The notes below the pieces were generated by a model, which worked only from the letters and a program-made list of their open reading frames with translations, ran no database searches and was not told the origin of the DNA. A stretch of 28,451 nt of DNA. Origin: Bacteroidales bacterium. GTDB taxonomy: Bacteria > Bacteroidota > Bacteroidia > Bacteroidales > JAGOPY01. Location: positions 1-28,451 of the forward strand of contig DAOWEV010000014.1 in NCBI GenBank assembly GCA_030638325.1. Reading direction: 5' to 3'. Below, one piece after another: positions 15,605 to 23,823 of the stretch. A program made the position numbers and the translations under genes. The number at the start of each line of letters is the position of its first letter. Positions within the stretch are counted from its first letter, which is position 1.

Positions 15605-17896
15605 ATGAAAAAGATATTTACCAGTATTTCTTTCTTTCTGTTCATTGCATTATTCAGTGTTTCTGCACAGATCCGTGTTCATACTCCGGAGCTGGTATCG
15701 CCCGAAAATATGGGAGCAGGCCTGATGCCTGATGTGGTGTTGAGCTGGAATGCAGTATCAGGAGGATCACTCATAGTAAATTATGATATCCAGGTTGATA
15801 TAACACCTGATTTTACAAATCCAATGGTGTTTGAAACCGAATTGCTTTCCGGGATACAGATGAATGAGCTCATATTTGGACAGACCTATTACTGGAAGGT
15901 CATGGCCAGGATAGGTAACGAAACATCAGACTGGTCAGAAATATGGTCATTTAAGGTTATGTACTCCTTTACGCTTAAAAAACCGACTGATGTTTCCAAT
16001 CAAAACACTTCTGTGACACTGGAATGGAATGAGGTTACCGGGATCACATACTATGATTATCAATTCGACAGTGTTTATTACTGGAATGATATTTCAGGTT
16101 TTACAACAGATGACCTGTTTGATGTTTTCATTGTTGATGACACCTCTTTATGGGCTGTTGGTAAAGGCGGGCTGATCCTGTTTCACAATGGAACAGAATG
16201 GACAGAGCAGGAAAGTGGCACTACCAAGGACCTGCTGTCGGTATTCTTCCTTGATGTCAATAACGGGTGGGCCGCCGGAAAAAGCGGAACCATCCTTTAT
16301 TATGACGGAAGTACCTGGGCTGCACAGGAAAGTGGCACAACCAAAGATATCAATGGATTGAATTTTGTCAGCAACACTGCCGGTTGGGCGGTGGCCAAAG
16401 GTGGGGTTATCATCCATTATGATGGCACCGCCTGGGCAAGCCAGACAAGTGGTACAACTAAAGATATGAACGCAGTCTGGTTCAATGATGAGAACAATGG
16501 CTGGGCTGTTGGAAAAACAGGAACTGTTGTGTATTATGACGGATCGGCATGGACCGACCAGGAAACGGGAACGCCAAAAGATATGTTTGCCGTGGCATTT
16601 TACGATAATAATAATGGATGGGCGGCCGGCAAAGGTGGTACCATCATACAATATAAAGATGGCTCATGGTCTGTTTATGAACCTGCCGTAACAACGAAAG
16701 ACATCTTTGACCTGTCAATTCCGAATGAGTCATTTGGCTGGGGAGTTGGAAAAGCCGGAATCATGGTCTTTTTTGATGGCAACGGCTGGTATAATCCGAC
16801 CAGTGGAACCATGCAGGTATTGAAGGGTATCTCTTTCTTTAATAATACCGGAATGGCAGTTGGTGAAGATGGAGTCATGTTACAATATTCGGATGACGCT
16901 TTTAACAGCCCCATGGCTGTGATCCGCAGTGTTGAGGGAACAGAAACGTCACTGGATGTAGAAAACCTGCTGTTCGGCGTTCATTACTATTGGCGCATGA
17001 GGGCACGGCACTCACAGGATACTTCACTCTGGTCAGCCCCAAAATCTTTCATTACGGTCGCTGCACCTGAGCTAACCGATCCGGATAACGGAAGTAGTGA
17101 CAATAATCTGGACGTAATTTTTAAATGGAAGAAATTATCTGATAATATCATCTATGAAATATATATTGATTCTGATCCTGCATTTTCCAATCCTGTTCAC
17201 CTGGAAACAGAAGAAAAAGAAGTTGAAGCAGAATTACTTATGTTCGATAAGCTTTATTACTGGAAGGCGCTGGCCAGGAACAGTAGTGATACCTCAGCAT
17301 GGTCTGAAGTCTGGACATTGGAAACAATCGGAACTGTATACCTGAGTAGTCCTGAGAATGGCGCCGTGGATCTGCCACTGACTCCAAAACTTGTCTGGGA
17401 AGAGATTACAGGAATATCAGAATATTCTTTACAAATAGATACAGATAATGGTTTTTCAAACCCGTTGGTAGACCAGTCAGTACCATACGATGAATCGGAT
17501 ATCATTGTTCCGGTTATACTTGCCAAAGGAACCGAATACTTCTGGAGGGTCAGGGCTATAAACGGCCTTGATTCAACAAGCTGGAGCGCCACATGGTCAT
17601 TTACCACTGTGCCCCCGGTTGGCATTGAAGACCTGAATGATAAAAGTCTGTACCTGAGCATTTACCCAAACCCGGCAACTGATGTTATCTATGTTAATAT
17701 GGAGGCCCGGGAAGCTTTGAACATCACACTTTCTATAACTGATCTTCTCGGCAAAGAGTTGGTTTCTGAAGAGATAGCATTTGATTCCAGCATAAAAAAA
17801 CAGGAGATCAATGTAAAAAACCTTCCAAAAGGTGTTTACTTCCTGAAACTTGACAACAAGGTTTCAAGCGTTGTCAGAAAACTGGTTATCCGGTAA
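15605..17896 (+). CDS. T9SS-secreted protein: FnIII-like modules, seven-bladed propeller, type A sorting domain
   Basis: The 763-residue protein has a signal peptide (1-21) and a fibronectin-III-like module (about 28-119) with DIQVDITPDFTNP and TYYWKVMAR. A second such module starts at 121 but is interrupted after YYDYQFDS (149-156). About 265 residues then form seven repeats of about 39 residues, with the consensus GWAVGKGGTIxYYDGSxW and ESGTTKD (roughly 165-428). The second module resumes at DDAFNSP (430-436). Two more modules (488-575, 577-669) and a T9SS sorting domain (from SIYPNPATDV, about 685-763) follow. The repeats resemble YCF48-type propeller blades. It is likely a surface-displayed or released binding protein co-transcribed with the preceding cargo gene. 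Its partner is unknown. Confidence 0.87.
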   Translation: MKKIFTSISFFLFIALFSVSAQIRVHTPELVSPENMGAGLMPDVVLSWNAVSGGSLIVNYDIQVDITPDFTNPMVFETELLSGIQMNELIFGQTYYWKVMARIGNETSDWSEIWSFKVMYSFTLKKPTDVSNQNTSVTLEWNEVTGITYYDYQFDSVYYWNDISGFTTDDLFDVFIVDDTSLWAVGKGGLILFHNGTEWTEQESGTTKDLLSVFFLDVNNGWAAGKSGTILYYDGSTWAAQESGTTKDINGLNFVSNTAGWAVAKGGVIIHYDGTAWASQTSGTTKDMNAVWFNDENNGWAVGKTGTVVYYDGSAWTDQETGTPKDMFAVAFYDNNNGWAAGKGGTIIQYKDGSWSVYEPAVTTKDIFDLSIPNESFGWGVGKAGIMVFFDGNGWYNPTSGTMQVLKGISFFNNTGMAVGEDGVMLQYSDDAFNSPMAVIRSVEGTETSLDVENLLFGVHYYWRMRARHSQDTSLWSAPKSFITVAAPELTDPDNGSSDNNLDVIFKWKKLSDNIIYEIYIDSDPAFSNPVHLETEEKEVEAELLMFDKLYYWKALARNSSDTSAWSEVWTLETIGTVYLSSPENGAVDLPLTPKLVWEEITGISEYSLQIDTDNGFSNPLVDQSVPYDESDIIVPVILAKGTEYFWRVRAINGLDSTSWSATWSFTTVPPVGIEDLNDKSLYLSIYPNPATDVIYVNMEAREALNITLSITDLLGKELVSEEIAFDSSIKKQEINVKNLPKGVYFLKLDNKVSSVVRKLVIR

Positions 17897-17899
17897 GCA

Positions 17900-18165
17900 G
17901 AGTTGAAAGTTATAAAGCTGAAAGTTATAAAGTTATAAAGTTGAAAGTTATAAAGTTGAAAAGTGTTTGCATTTTGCAAAATATGCATAGTGTTTAAATA
18001 CCTTACATCATAATTTTTTTTTCGACTTATTCTTAATTATAACCTAACTTTCAACCTTCAACTTTCAACTTTCAACTCTTACATCTTCAGTCTTCCGTCT
18101 TCCGACTTCCGACTTCGGACTTCCGACTTCCGACTTCTCTCAACTCTCAACTCTCAACTCTAAGC
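17900..18165. repeat. Inverted heptamer/octamer arrays between convergent genes
   Basis: The left part (17900-17963) consists of TTGAAAG and TTATAAAG units. The right part (18038-18079) is the inverse, TTTCAAC-type units, and could pair with the left over about 40 bases with mismatches. It is followed by GTCTTCC/GACTTCC units and TCTCAAC units up to 18165. The whole lies between the end of the T9SS gene and the end of the minus-strand barrel gene, so it may act as a bidirectional terminator. The middle (17964-18037) has nothing recognisable. Confidence 0.85.
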
Positions 18166-18167
18166 TC

Positions 18168-18926
18168 TCAATTATATCTTTTCCCAAATTGAAAACTGAT
18201 ATAAAAGGTAAAAAAGAAATTATGGGCTGGATTATAGGCCATCATAGGAATGGCTGAAGGGTAAAATTCTGCTGTGGCGCCAGCTTCCAGCGCCCGGATC
18301 TTGGTGTTGTATGGCCCATACTCAAAGTTCAGCCCGGCTTTTAAATAAAGCCCGGGATAAACGCTTGTTTCACTGAAACCCTCGAGGTATGGCGCCCTGC
18401 CATAAATATACTCAGGGGTATGATAAGGATTATCCGGGTCGTATCTTTCATCTTTGAGGGTGATATAATTGTCATCCCAGAAATACAGGTATACAGGCTT
18501 GGCAAAGGCCAGTGCAACACCTCCGAGATAAATAACCCGCAGTTCAACTCCACCCCAGTAAGGCTTTCTGTTCAGCAGCCTTTTCCTTCCATACCCGGCT
18601 CTTAGCATATAAACATGGTTAAGCTTGCCATAAACGTAACTTCTGGCATTAAAATAGTATGGATTTACTACCTTGATCTGCTTCGGATGTTTCATACTGA
18701 CTAACTCAATTTCCAGTATCCTCGATACAAAAAAACTTTTGTTCTTAGCTTTTCTGAATCGTACACCCATACCAAGATTATGCAGGAGTATCCCGCCGCT
18801 ATATTCTTTTTTTAAGAGAATCCTTTCACTGATAGAGTCAACTTCATAATCTTTCTGAGCATAACCAGAAAAACTAAAAGCAATCCCTGAAAAAATGATA
18901 AGCAATATGAAAGTGACCAAACGCAT
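18168..18926 (-). CDS. Predicted outer-membrane beta-barrel protein, function unknown
   Basis: I chose ATG 18924-18926, giving 252 residues, because it places a clear signal peptide (RLVTFILLIIFSGIAFSFSG, then YAQ) at the N-terminus; the frame stays open 22 codons further upstream without a better start. The mature part alternates aromatic and polar residues, with segments such as FFFTFYISFQFGKRYN at the C-terminus ending in a barrel-like strand. I do not recognise a named family. The stop TGA (18168-18170) is the first TGA of the adjoining repeat array. A 42-residue lipoprotein gene lies 78 bases upstream on the same strand and may share its transcript. Confidence 0.7.
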   Translation of the reverse strand: MRLVTFILLIIFSGIAFSFSGYAQKDYEVDSISERILLKKEYSGGILLHNLGMGVRFRKAKNKSFFVSRILEIELVSMKHPKQIKVVNPYYFNARSYVYGKLNHVYMLRAGYGRKRLLNRKPYWGGVELRVIYLGGVALAFAKPVYLYFWDDNYITLKDERYDPDNPYHTPEYIYGRAPYLEGFSETSVYPGLYLKAGLNFEYGPYNTKIRALEAGATAEFYPSAIPMMAYNPAHNFFFTFYISFQFGKRYN

Positions 18927-19004
18927 AAAATTACACTTAGGCCTTATTGAATGAAAAGAAAAATATATCCCGGAAATGTCCGGGAGTAACAAGATCGATC
19001 TTGC

Positions 19005-19133
19005 CTAATATTTTTGTTCAATCTGGTACCTGTGTACTTCCCCGTATGCAGGGCAATCCTGCGTTGATGTACAGGAAGTTGCTGCAAGTACAATCAGAAC
19101 TACTGCTGCCAAAACAATCAATACCCGTTTCAT
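19005..19133 (-). CDS. Small lipoprotein, 42 residues
   Basis: The minus strand reads MKRVLIVLAAVVLIVLAATS then C21, and ends GEVHRYQIEQKY before TAG. A basic start, a hydrophobic stretch and a lipobox-like LAATSC make it a lipoprotein of about 22 mature residues. The mature part holds a second cysteine in DCPAYG; short Bacteroidota lipoproteins with a CPAY motif are common, though their role is unknown. Upstream there is a good -7 element (19177-19184). The barrel gene follows 78 bases downstream on the same strand. It is below the usual annotation length, so it is easily missed. Confidence 0.7.
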   Translation of the reverse strand: MKRVLIVLAAVVLIVLAATSCTSTQDCPAYGEVHRYQIEQKY

Positions 19134-19176
19134 AATTATTCTGTAATTGATTTTATCTCTCAAACACGTTAAAGTA

Positions 19177-19184
19177 CAAAAGTA
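19177..19184 (-). promoter_or_regulatory. Candidate -7 element for the small lipoprotein and barrel genes
   Basis: On the minus strand this is TACTTTTG, a full match to TAnnTTTG, 43 bases upstream of the lipoprotein ATG. It lies in the 184 bp divergent region shared with ung. The -33 element is weak. No comparable match was found for ung on the plus strand. Confidence 0.45.
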
Positions 19185-19317
19185 AATTTATTTTACCTAA
19201 GATAACAGTAAAATTGAAAATATATTGCCTGTGTGTGCAAATTTGGCTCTGTGTGGTTGATTGATTGCTTTTGCATTATTTTGTTTACTTTTATCATTTC
19301 ACTTATATTTTTAACAA

Positions 19318-19998
19318 ATGGCTCACATAAGACCACAGATGGAAGGCAGGTGGCTGGAAGTGCTCCGGGATGAATTCACCTCGGATTCCTTTACCAGCCT
19401 CAAGGAGTTTCTTGTTGAAGAAAAGAAAGCTTATACAATTTATCCGCCCGGCCCTGAAATGTTCGCGGCATTTAATGCAACCCCGTTCAACAAGGTCAAG
19501 ATCGTTATTCTTGGACAGGATCCATATCATGGGCCAGGGCAGGCACATGGCTTGTGTTTTTCTGTTCCGCCGGGGGTGCCTAAACCACCTTCCCTGCTTA
19601 ATATTTTTAAAGAGATCAATGACGACCTGGGCATTCCTGTTCCGGACAATGGAAATTTGACGAAATGGGCAAGGCAAGGTGTGTTCCTGCTCAATGCCAC
19701 CCTCACGGTAAGGGCAAACCAGGCCGGTTCACATCAAACGAAAGGATGGGAAACATTCACCGATGCTGTTATCAGGGAACTTTCAGATAAACGTGAGAAC
19801 ATCATCTTCATACTTTGGGGGAATTATGCGGGTGCAAAGAAATCCCTTATCGATACGGACAAGCATCATGTCCTGATGGCTGCACACCCCTCCCCCCTAT
19901 CTGCCAGCAAAGGCTTTTTCGGATGCAAGCATTTTTCCGGAGCAAATGGGATATTACAGGACCTGGGACTCCGGCAGATAGACTGGAGCATAGAATAA
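19318..19998 (+). CDS. ung: Uracil-DNA glycosylase, family 1
   Basis: The 226-residue enzyme removes uracil from DNA in base-excision repair. All family 1 motifs are present: the water-activating loop GQDPYH (66-71, catalytic Asp68), F81 that stacks on uracil, LLNATLTV with the uracil-binding Asn126, and the DNA-intercalation loop HPSPLS (190-195, catalytic His190), followed by GFFGCKHF. The length is normal for the family. ATG 19318 gives the expected N-terminus. It is likely cytoplasmic and constitutive. The BamA-like gene follows after 57 bases and may be co-transcribed, but no functional link is implied. Confidence 0.96.
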   Translation: MAHIRPQMEGRWLEVLRDEFTSDSFTSLKEFLVEEKKAYTIYPPGPEMFAAFNATPFNKVKIVILGQDPYHGPGQAHGLCFSVPPGVPKPPSLLNIFKEINDDLGIPVPDNGNLTKWARQGVFLLNATLTVRANQAGSHQTKGWETFTDAVIRELSDKRENIIFILWGNYAGAKKSLIDTDKHHVLMAAHPSPLSASKGFFGCKHFSGANGILQDLGLRQIDWSIE

Positions 19999-20055
19999 TC
20001 CGAAGCCATTTTCGTTCATGTAAGAGGTTCTGATTACCTAAAAAGAGGCCTGACT

Positions 20056-21795
20056 TTGCATCATATCAAAAAAATACTTCTAATATTACTGTTTTTTTCT
20101 CACCAGCTTCTACCTGCACAGAAAAGCTATGAGCTAAAGCTTATACCCGTTGCGGACACCTCTCAAATCTATGATATTAAACATCAGAGCAAATTTAAAG
20201 ACCTGAAATCCCTCAATGATGAACTGAACCGTATACTTCGGGATCTTATCGGCAATGGATATATCGCTGCAAGTTTTGACTCGATCCATTATGATTCTCT
20301 TCAGGCAAACGCTTACCTCTGCCGGGGGCTAAAATATACCCTGGCATACCTGGAACCTGGAAATGTTGAGCCTTTTATACTGGATGCATCCGGGTTTAAA
20401 GACAAATTATTCAGAAATAGTCCGTTTTCACTCGAGGAGATCAGCAACCTCAATGAACGACTCCTTAAATATAGCGAAAACCATGGGTATCCGTTTGCCT
20501 TTGTAAAACTGGATAGTATAAGGATCAAAAACGACACCATATTCGCTGCACTTAGGCTCGAAAAGAATAATTTTATAGTCATTGACAGTATCCGGATCAA
20601 AGGAAGCTCTAAAATAAAACCTGTTTATCTATATAATTACCTGGAAATAAAACCCGGACAGGTATATAATGAGTCCAGGATCATGAAGATCAGACAAAAG
20701 ATCAAAAATATTTCTTTCGTACAGGAGATTAAGCCTTTCGAGATCGGGTTCACAAAAGATAAAGCAGTCATTATTCTTTACCTTGACAAAAAGAAAGCCA
20801 GTCAGTTTGATGGTATCATCGGCATTGCACCCAATGATCAAAATACAGGGAAGTTGCTGATTACCGGTGATGTAAAGCTTAAACTGATAAATATGCTAAA
20901 CCGGGGCGAGCTATTGGATTTCAACTGGCGTAAGACCCAGCCACTCTCCCAGGACCTGCGCCTGAACTTTGTTTTCCCATTTCTTTTCTCAACCCCCTTC
21001 GGCATTGATTATAAGTTCTGGCTTTTAAAACAAGACACTTCCTACCTTACCCTGAACAACAAAATAGGAGTCCAATATCACTTAAACTCAGATAATTACA
21101 TCAAAGTATATTACGATGCTATCAACTCTTCTCTCCTCAGCACTTCAGGCATGGATAATATCACTACACTTCCTCCTTATGCTGATATTGTTTCCTCTAA
21201 TTACGGCCTTGAGTACTATATGTCAGCGCTTGACTATCGTTTTAATCCCACAAGAGGATTTCATATTCTGGCTTCCGGGTCATTTGGCAATAAGAAAATC
21301 GAAAAAAATCCCAATATAAATCCGGAGTTATATGACAGTCTTGAATTGAATAATAACATATACAAAGCCGGGCTTGATATTAGTTTTTATTTACCCATGT
21401 TCAAACGCATGACTTTATTATTGAGTACACGAAACGCTTTTATTGAAAACGAAGACCTGTTTGAAAATGAGTTATACCGGATAGGTGGATTAAAAACATT
21501 ACGAGGCTTTGACGAAGAGTCTATTTATGCCTCCCTGTATTCTATACTGAATATTGAATTACGCTATGTATTTGAGCAGAACTCTTACTTTTCAATATTC
21601 TGGAATGGCGCTTATTACGAGAAGCATACAGTTAATGAGGATTTTTCTGACCTGCCCTGGGGTTTTGGTGCAGGATTAAGTTTTCAGACAGGGGCCGGAA
21701 TATTTTCAGTCTATTATGCCATGGGGAAACAATTTGATAATCCCATAGAACTAAAATCAGCGAAGATACATTTCGGGTATACCAGCTTGTTCTAA
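20056..21795 (+). CDS. Omp85/BamA-TamA-like outer-membrane protein
   Basis: The 579-residue protein has a signal peptide (KKILLILLFFSHQLLPAQ), POTRA-like domains through about residue 245 (including a segment beginning IDSIRIKGSSKIKPVYLYNY, which fits a POTRA strand-helix pattern), and a C-terminal barrel. The barrel holds IGGLKTLRGF (476-485), the conserved Omp85 R-G-F motif that folds into the lumen, and ends in phenylalanine as outer-membrane barrels do. It is smaller than BamA of most Bacteroidota (usually over 750 residues), so a TamA-like or accessory Omp85 protein is more likely than the essential BamA. The start is a TTG at 20056; the first in-frame ATG would lose the signal peptide and POTRA region. 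Confidence 0.85.
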   Translation: MHHIKKILLILLFFSHQLLPAQKSYELKLIPVADTSQIYDIKHQSKFKDLKSLNDELNRILRDLIGNGYIAASFDSIHYDSLQANAYLCRGLKYTLAYLEPGNVEPFILDASGFKDKLFRNSPFSLEEISNLNERLLKYSENHGYPFAFVKLDSIRIKNDTIFAALRLEKNNFIVIDSIRIKGSSKIKPVYLYNYLEIKPGQVYNESRIMKIRQKIKNISFVQEIKPFEIGFTKDKAVIILYLDKKKASQFDGIIGIAPNDQNTGKLLITGDVKLKLINMLNRGELLDFNWRKTQPLSQDLRLNFVFPFLFSTPFGIDYKFWLLKQDTSYLTLNNKIGVQYHLNSDNYIKVYYDAINSSLLSTSGMDNITTLPPYADIVSSNYGLEYYMSALDYRFNPTRGFHILASGSFGNKKIEKNPNINPELYDSLELNNNIYKAGLDISFYLPMFKRMTLLLSTRNAFIENEDLFENELYRIGGLKTLRGFDEESIYASLYSILNIELRYVFEQNSYFSIFWNGAYYEKHTVNEDFSDLPWGFGAGLSFQTGAGIFSVYYAMGKQFDNPIELKSAKIHFGYTSLF

Positions 21796-21872
21796 GATCA
21801 GAACTCCTGACTCTTTGTTTTATTTTCAGTTAATTAAAGATGTTTGTTGGTTAAATGAAATTATTGCATTTT

Positions 21873-21912
21873 GAATAATGAATAATGAACACCGAAAATC
21901 GAATAATGAACT
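21873..21912. repeat. Short GAATAAT heptamer array
   Basis: GAATAAT, GAATAAT, GAACACC and GAATAAT, GAAC follow one another with a short interruption. The period is 7 bp, as in the other arrays. The remainder between the BamA-like stop and the inverted-repeat element (21796-21940) shows nothing else. Confidence 0.6.
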
Positions 21913-21940
21913 ATTTGTCTTGTCCTGAAATATACTTTTT

Positions 21941-22196
21941 TTTACCACAAAGGCGCACTAAGGATGTCACAAAGTCACACTAAGGATTAAAAAACTACCC
22001 GTTAATACCATCTTTCAAATTCCTGGGTATAGTTTGCCAATAAGCCAAATTTACGCCCAGAAAGTTCCAAATAAGTGAGTATTTGTGCCATTTGAAATAT
22101 TTTCTATAGTCATAAGAATCAAATTTTTTCTTTGATACTTTGTGATACCGATAGTAATCGGTATTGTGACATCCTTAGTGCGACTTTGTGGTTAAA
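21941..22196. mobile_element. MITE-like 256 bp element with 32-33 bp terminal inverted repeats
   Basis: The left end (21941-21972) and the right end (22164-22196) are inverted copies that share CGCACTAAGGATGTCACAA exactly and differ overall by one base and one indel. The left end continues into a second, diverged copy (CACAAAGTCACACTAAGGAT). Inside, an 8 bp hairpin (22145-22164) abuts the right end. A frame open on the minus strand (21995-22174, 59 codons without ATG) ends YWQTIPRNLKDGING. No target duplication could be seen. It could be a small non-autonomous mobile element or a pair of dispersed repeats in opposite orientation. Confidence 0.55.
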
Positions 22197-22263
22197 TAAA
22201 ATCTCAACCCTTGTTTTGCATTGTAAATTAAAGTTGAAAATTCATAATTTATTGAAGAATAAT

Positions 22264-23451
22264 TCAAAAATCACTGGATGGAATTTTACTTTCAGGCAAC
22301 GGCAGCCTCAGCCATAGCGGCATATGGTCGCTTACCTTGTGTTCGTAGTGGGCTATGAAATCGTCCTGCTCCTCTTTCGACAATGAAGCATAACTCTTTC
22401 CTTTCAGGGCCTGGCAAAACAACTCGGTGAAGTTGAACACTCCGAAGTCGGGGCCCTTTTCGCTATCACCCATTTTTTCATTATCCAAATGAGTCGGCAA
22501 TCCTGCTTCCCGGAAGAATAACCCGATCTGATCGTATCGCTGGGTCTGCTTCACGTTTGAGGTGAACTGTTTAGGCTGCCCCGGATGTATATCCAGAAAT
22601 GGAAAGTTTACGTGCACCTGTTCACCTGCCTCGTTGTCGAATGACTTCAGATAGTCTTCGATCTCTTTGAAATCAGCTTCAGGGTCATCGTATTTCAGGT
22701 TCAGGTCACCCATCAGCATAAAGTTGGGATAATAGGTCTTTTCGACTTGTTTCACCCGGCTGTTTATCCATTCCATGAGCGCTTCGAACTCCTTTCTGCG
22801 TTCATCAGGAGTCCCAAAGATCAAATGGGCATTCACCGCCATAAAGCGGTAAGGCTGAGTATCGGGATGTCCCACTATCTTAAAACTGACACAAAACGGC
22901 TGCCTGATAAAAGAAAGGAACATTGGCATCTTGAGTTTTGGTTTCGTTTTTCGCTTCCCTGTTTCGAACTTTTTCATACTCTTCACATAATCATCTTTAG
23001 CCTTGGTAAACGCATCCAGGTTTTCGAATAATATCTCAGACACTTTACTGCGGTCATAGGTTATATCCGAAACCACTTCTCCTCTCTTCAATACCGACCA
23101 CCGAAAGATAAATGCCAGGCGCTCTCCCAATCCCTTGTCGCCGGGAAAGCTCCCCGTCTTGTCTGAAACGATCAATCCGAACTCAGGCCCGATTTTTTCC
23201 ATTAGAAGGTTCAGGCCACTCAGGTCATCCATTACCTCCTGCACTGCTATAAGATCGAAATGCTTGCACACATGAGCAAGAAAATCCCAGGTTTCCGCAT
23301 TTCGTTTTCTGGAAGACCCGAGTTTCCGGATATTGAAGGAACCTGTTACCACCGAACCGTAAACCCGTTCGGGAAAGCCATATTTGCCCGGATCCTTCTC
23401 CAACTCTGTCCAGATCTCTTTCCATTCTGATTTTGAAAACTGCTTTGCCAT
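22264..23451 (-). CDS. Endonuclease/exonuclease/phosphatase (EEP) family protein
   Basis: The 395-residue protein carries the EEP (DNase I-like) active-site series in order: SFNIRKLG with N40, AVQEV (Glu72 metal ligand), NAHLIF (His209), MGDLNLKYDD (Asp249, Asn251), RYDQIG (305-310) and VSDHMPLW (Asp375, His376). All catalytic residues are therefore present. The family hydrolyses phosphodiesters in DNA, RNA or lipids and inositides. No signal peptide is present, so a cytoplasmic nuclease is favoured; the substrate is unknown. A basic, lysine-rich insert (about 147-175) separates the two halves. The ATG at 23451 is the natural start. It is a single gene flanked by repeats on both sides, and its stop lies 67 bases from the inverted-repeat element. 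Confidence 0.88.
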   Translation of the reverse strand: MAKQFSKSEWKEIWTELEKDPGKYGFPERVYGSVVTGSFNIRKLGSSRKRNAETWDFLAHVCKHFDLIAVQEVMDDLSGLNLLMEKIGPEFGLIVSDKTGSFPGDKGLGERLAFIFRWSVLKRGEVVSDITYDRSKVSEILFENLDAFTKAKDDYVKSMKKFETGKRKTKPKLKMPMFLSFIRQPFCVSFKIVGHPDTQPYRFMAVNAHLIFGTPDERRKEFEALMEWINSRVKQVEKTYYPNFMLMGDLNLKYDDPEADFKEIEDYLKSFDNEAGEQVHVNFPFLDIHPGQPKQFTSNVKQTQRYDQIGLFFREAGLPTHLDNEKMGDSEKGPDFGVFNFTELFCQALKGKSYASLSKEEQDDFIAHYEHKVSDHMPLWLRLPLPESKIPSSDF

Positions 23452-23603
23452 AATGCTTTAATTTTTAATTACTTACAATTCGCCCGTACATACCAGCGAT
23501 ATCTATTATACTTACCCCATATCCATTCACGAGAAGTTTTATAAATGTATTATAGGCACTTAATTCGCAAAACTAACCAACATGTTGTCTGTTTTTTGTT
23601 GCT

Positions 23604-23717
23604 GGTTGCAAGTTGCAGGTTCTCAACTTGCAACCTGTAACCTGTAACTTGTAACAACCAATTAATTCCCGCATAGCGGTTTCAATTCCTAATTCGTAAT
23701 TCCTAATTCGTAATTGA
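23604..23717. repeat. Hairpin-forming heptamer arrays upstream of the FadL gene
   Basis: GGTTGCAAGTTG (23604-23615) is perfectly inverted at 23624-23635. The right arm runs on as heptamers CAACCTG, TAACCTG, TAACTTG (to 23658). After 24 bases, TAATTCC/TAATTCG heptamers alternate from 23683 to 23717. The rest of the 444 bp gap (23452-23603 and 23718-23790) shows nothing I recognise. Confidence 0.85.
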
Positions 23718-23823
23718 TTTAGTATCTTTCAATGGATAAAATTATGAAATAATTCGCTTTTCTCCAAAATTATTACATTAATTATTCAACCAGTAGAGAC
23801 GCACGGCCATTTTAATCACTGTT

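Noticed and set aside
16148..16651. 167-codon minus-strand ORF opposite the propeller repeats
   Set aside because: Its apparent repeats simply mirror the 39-residue blade repeats of the sense protein.
18947..19135. 62-codon plus-strand ORF opposite the small lipoprotein
   Set aside because: It has no signal or domain; the minus strand has a coherent signal peptide, lipobox and promoter match.
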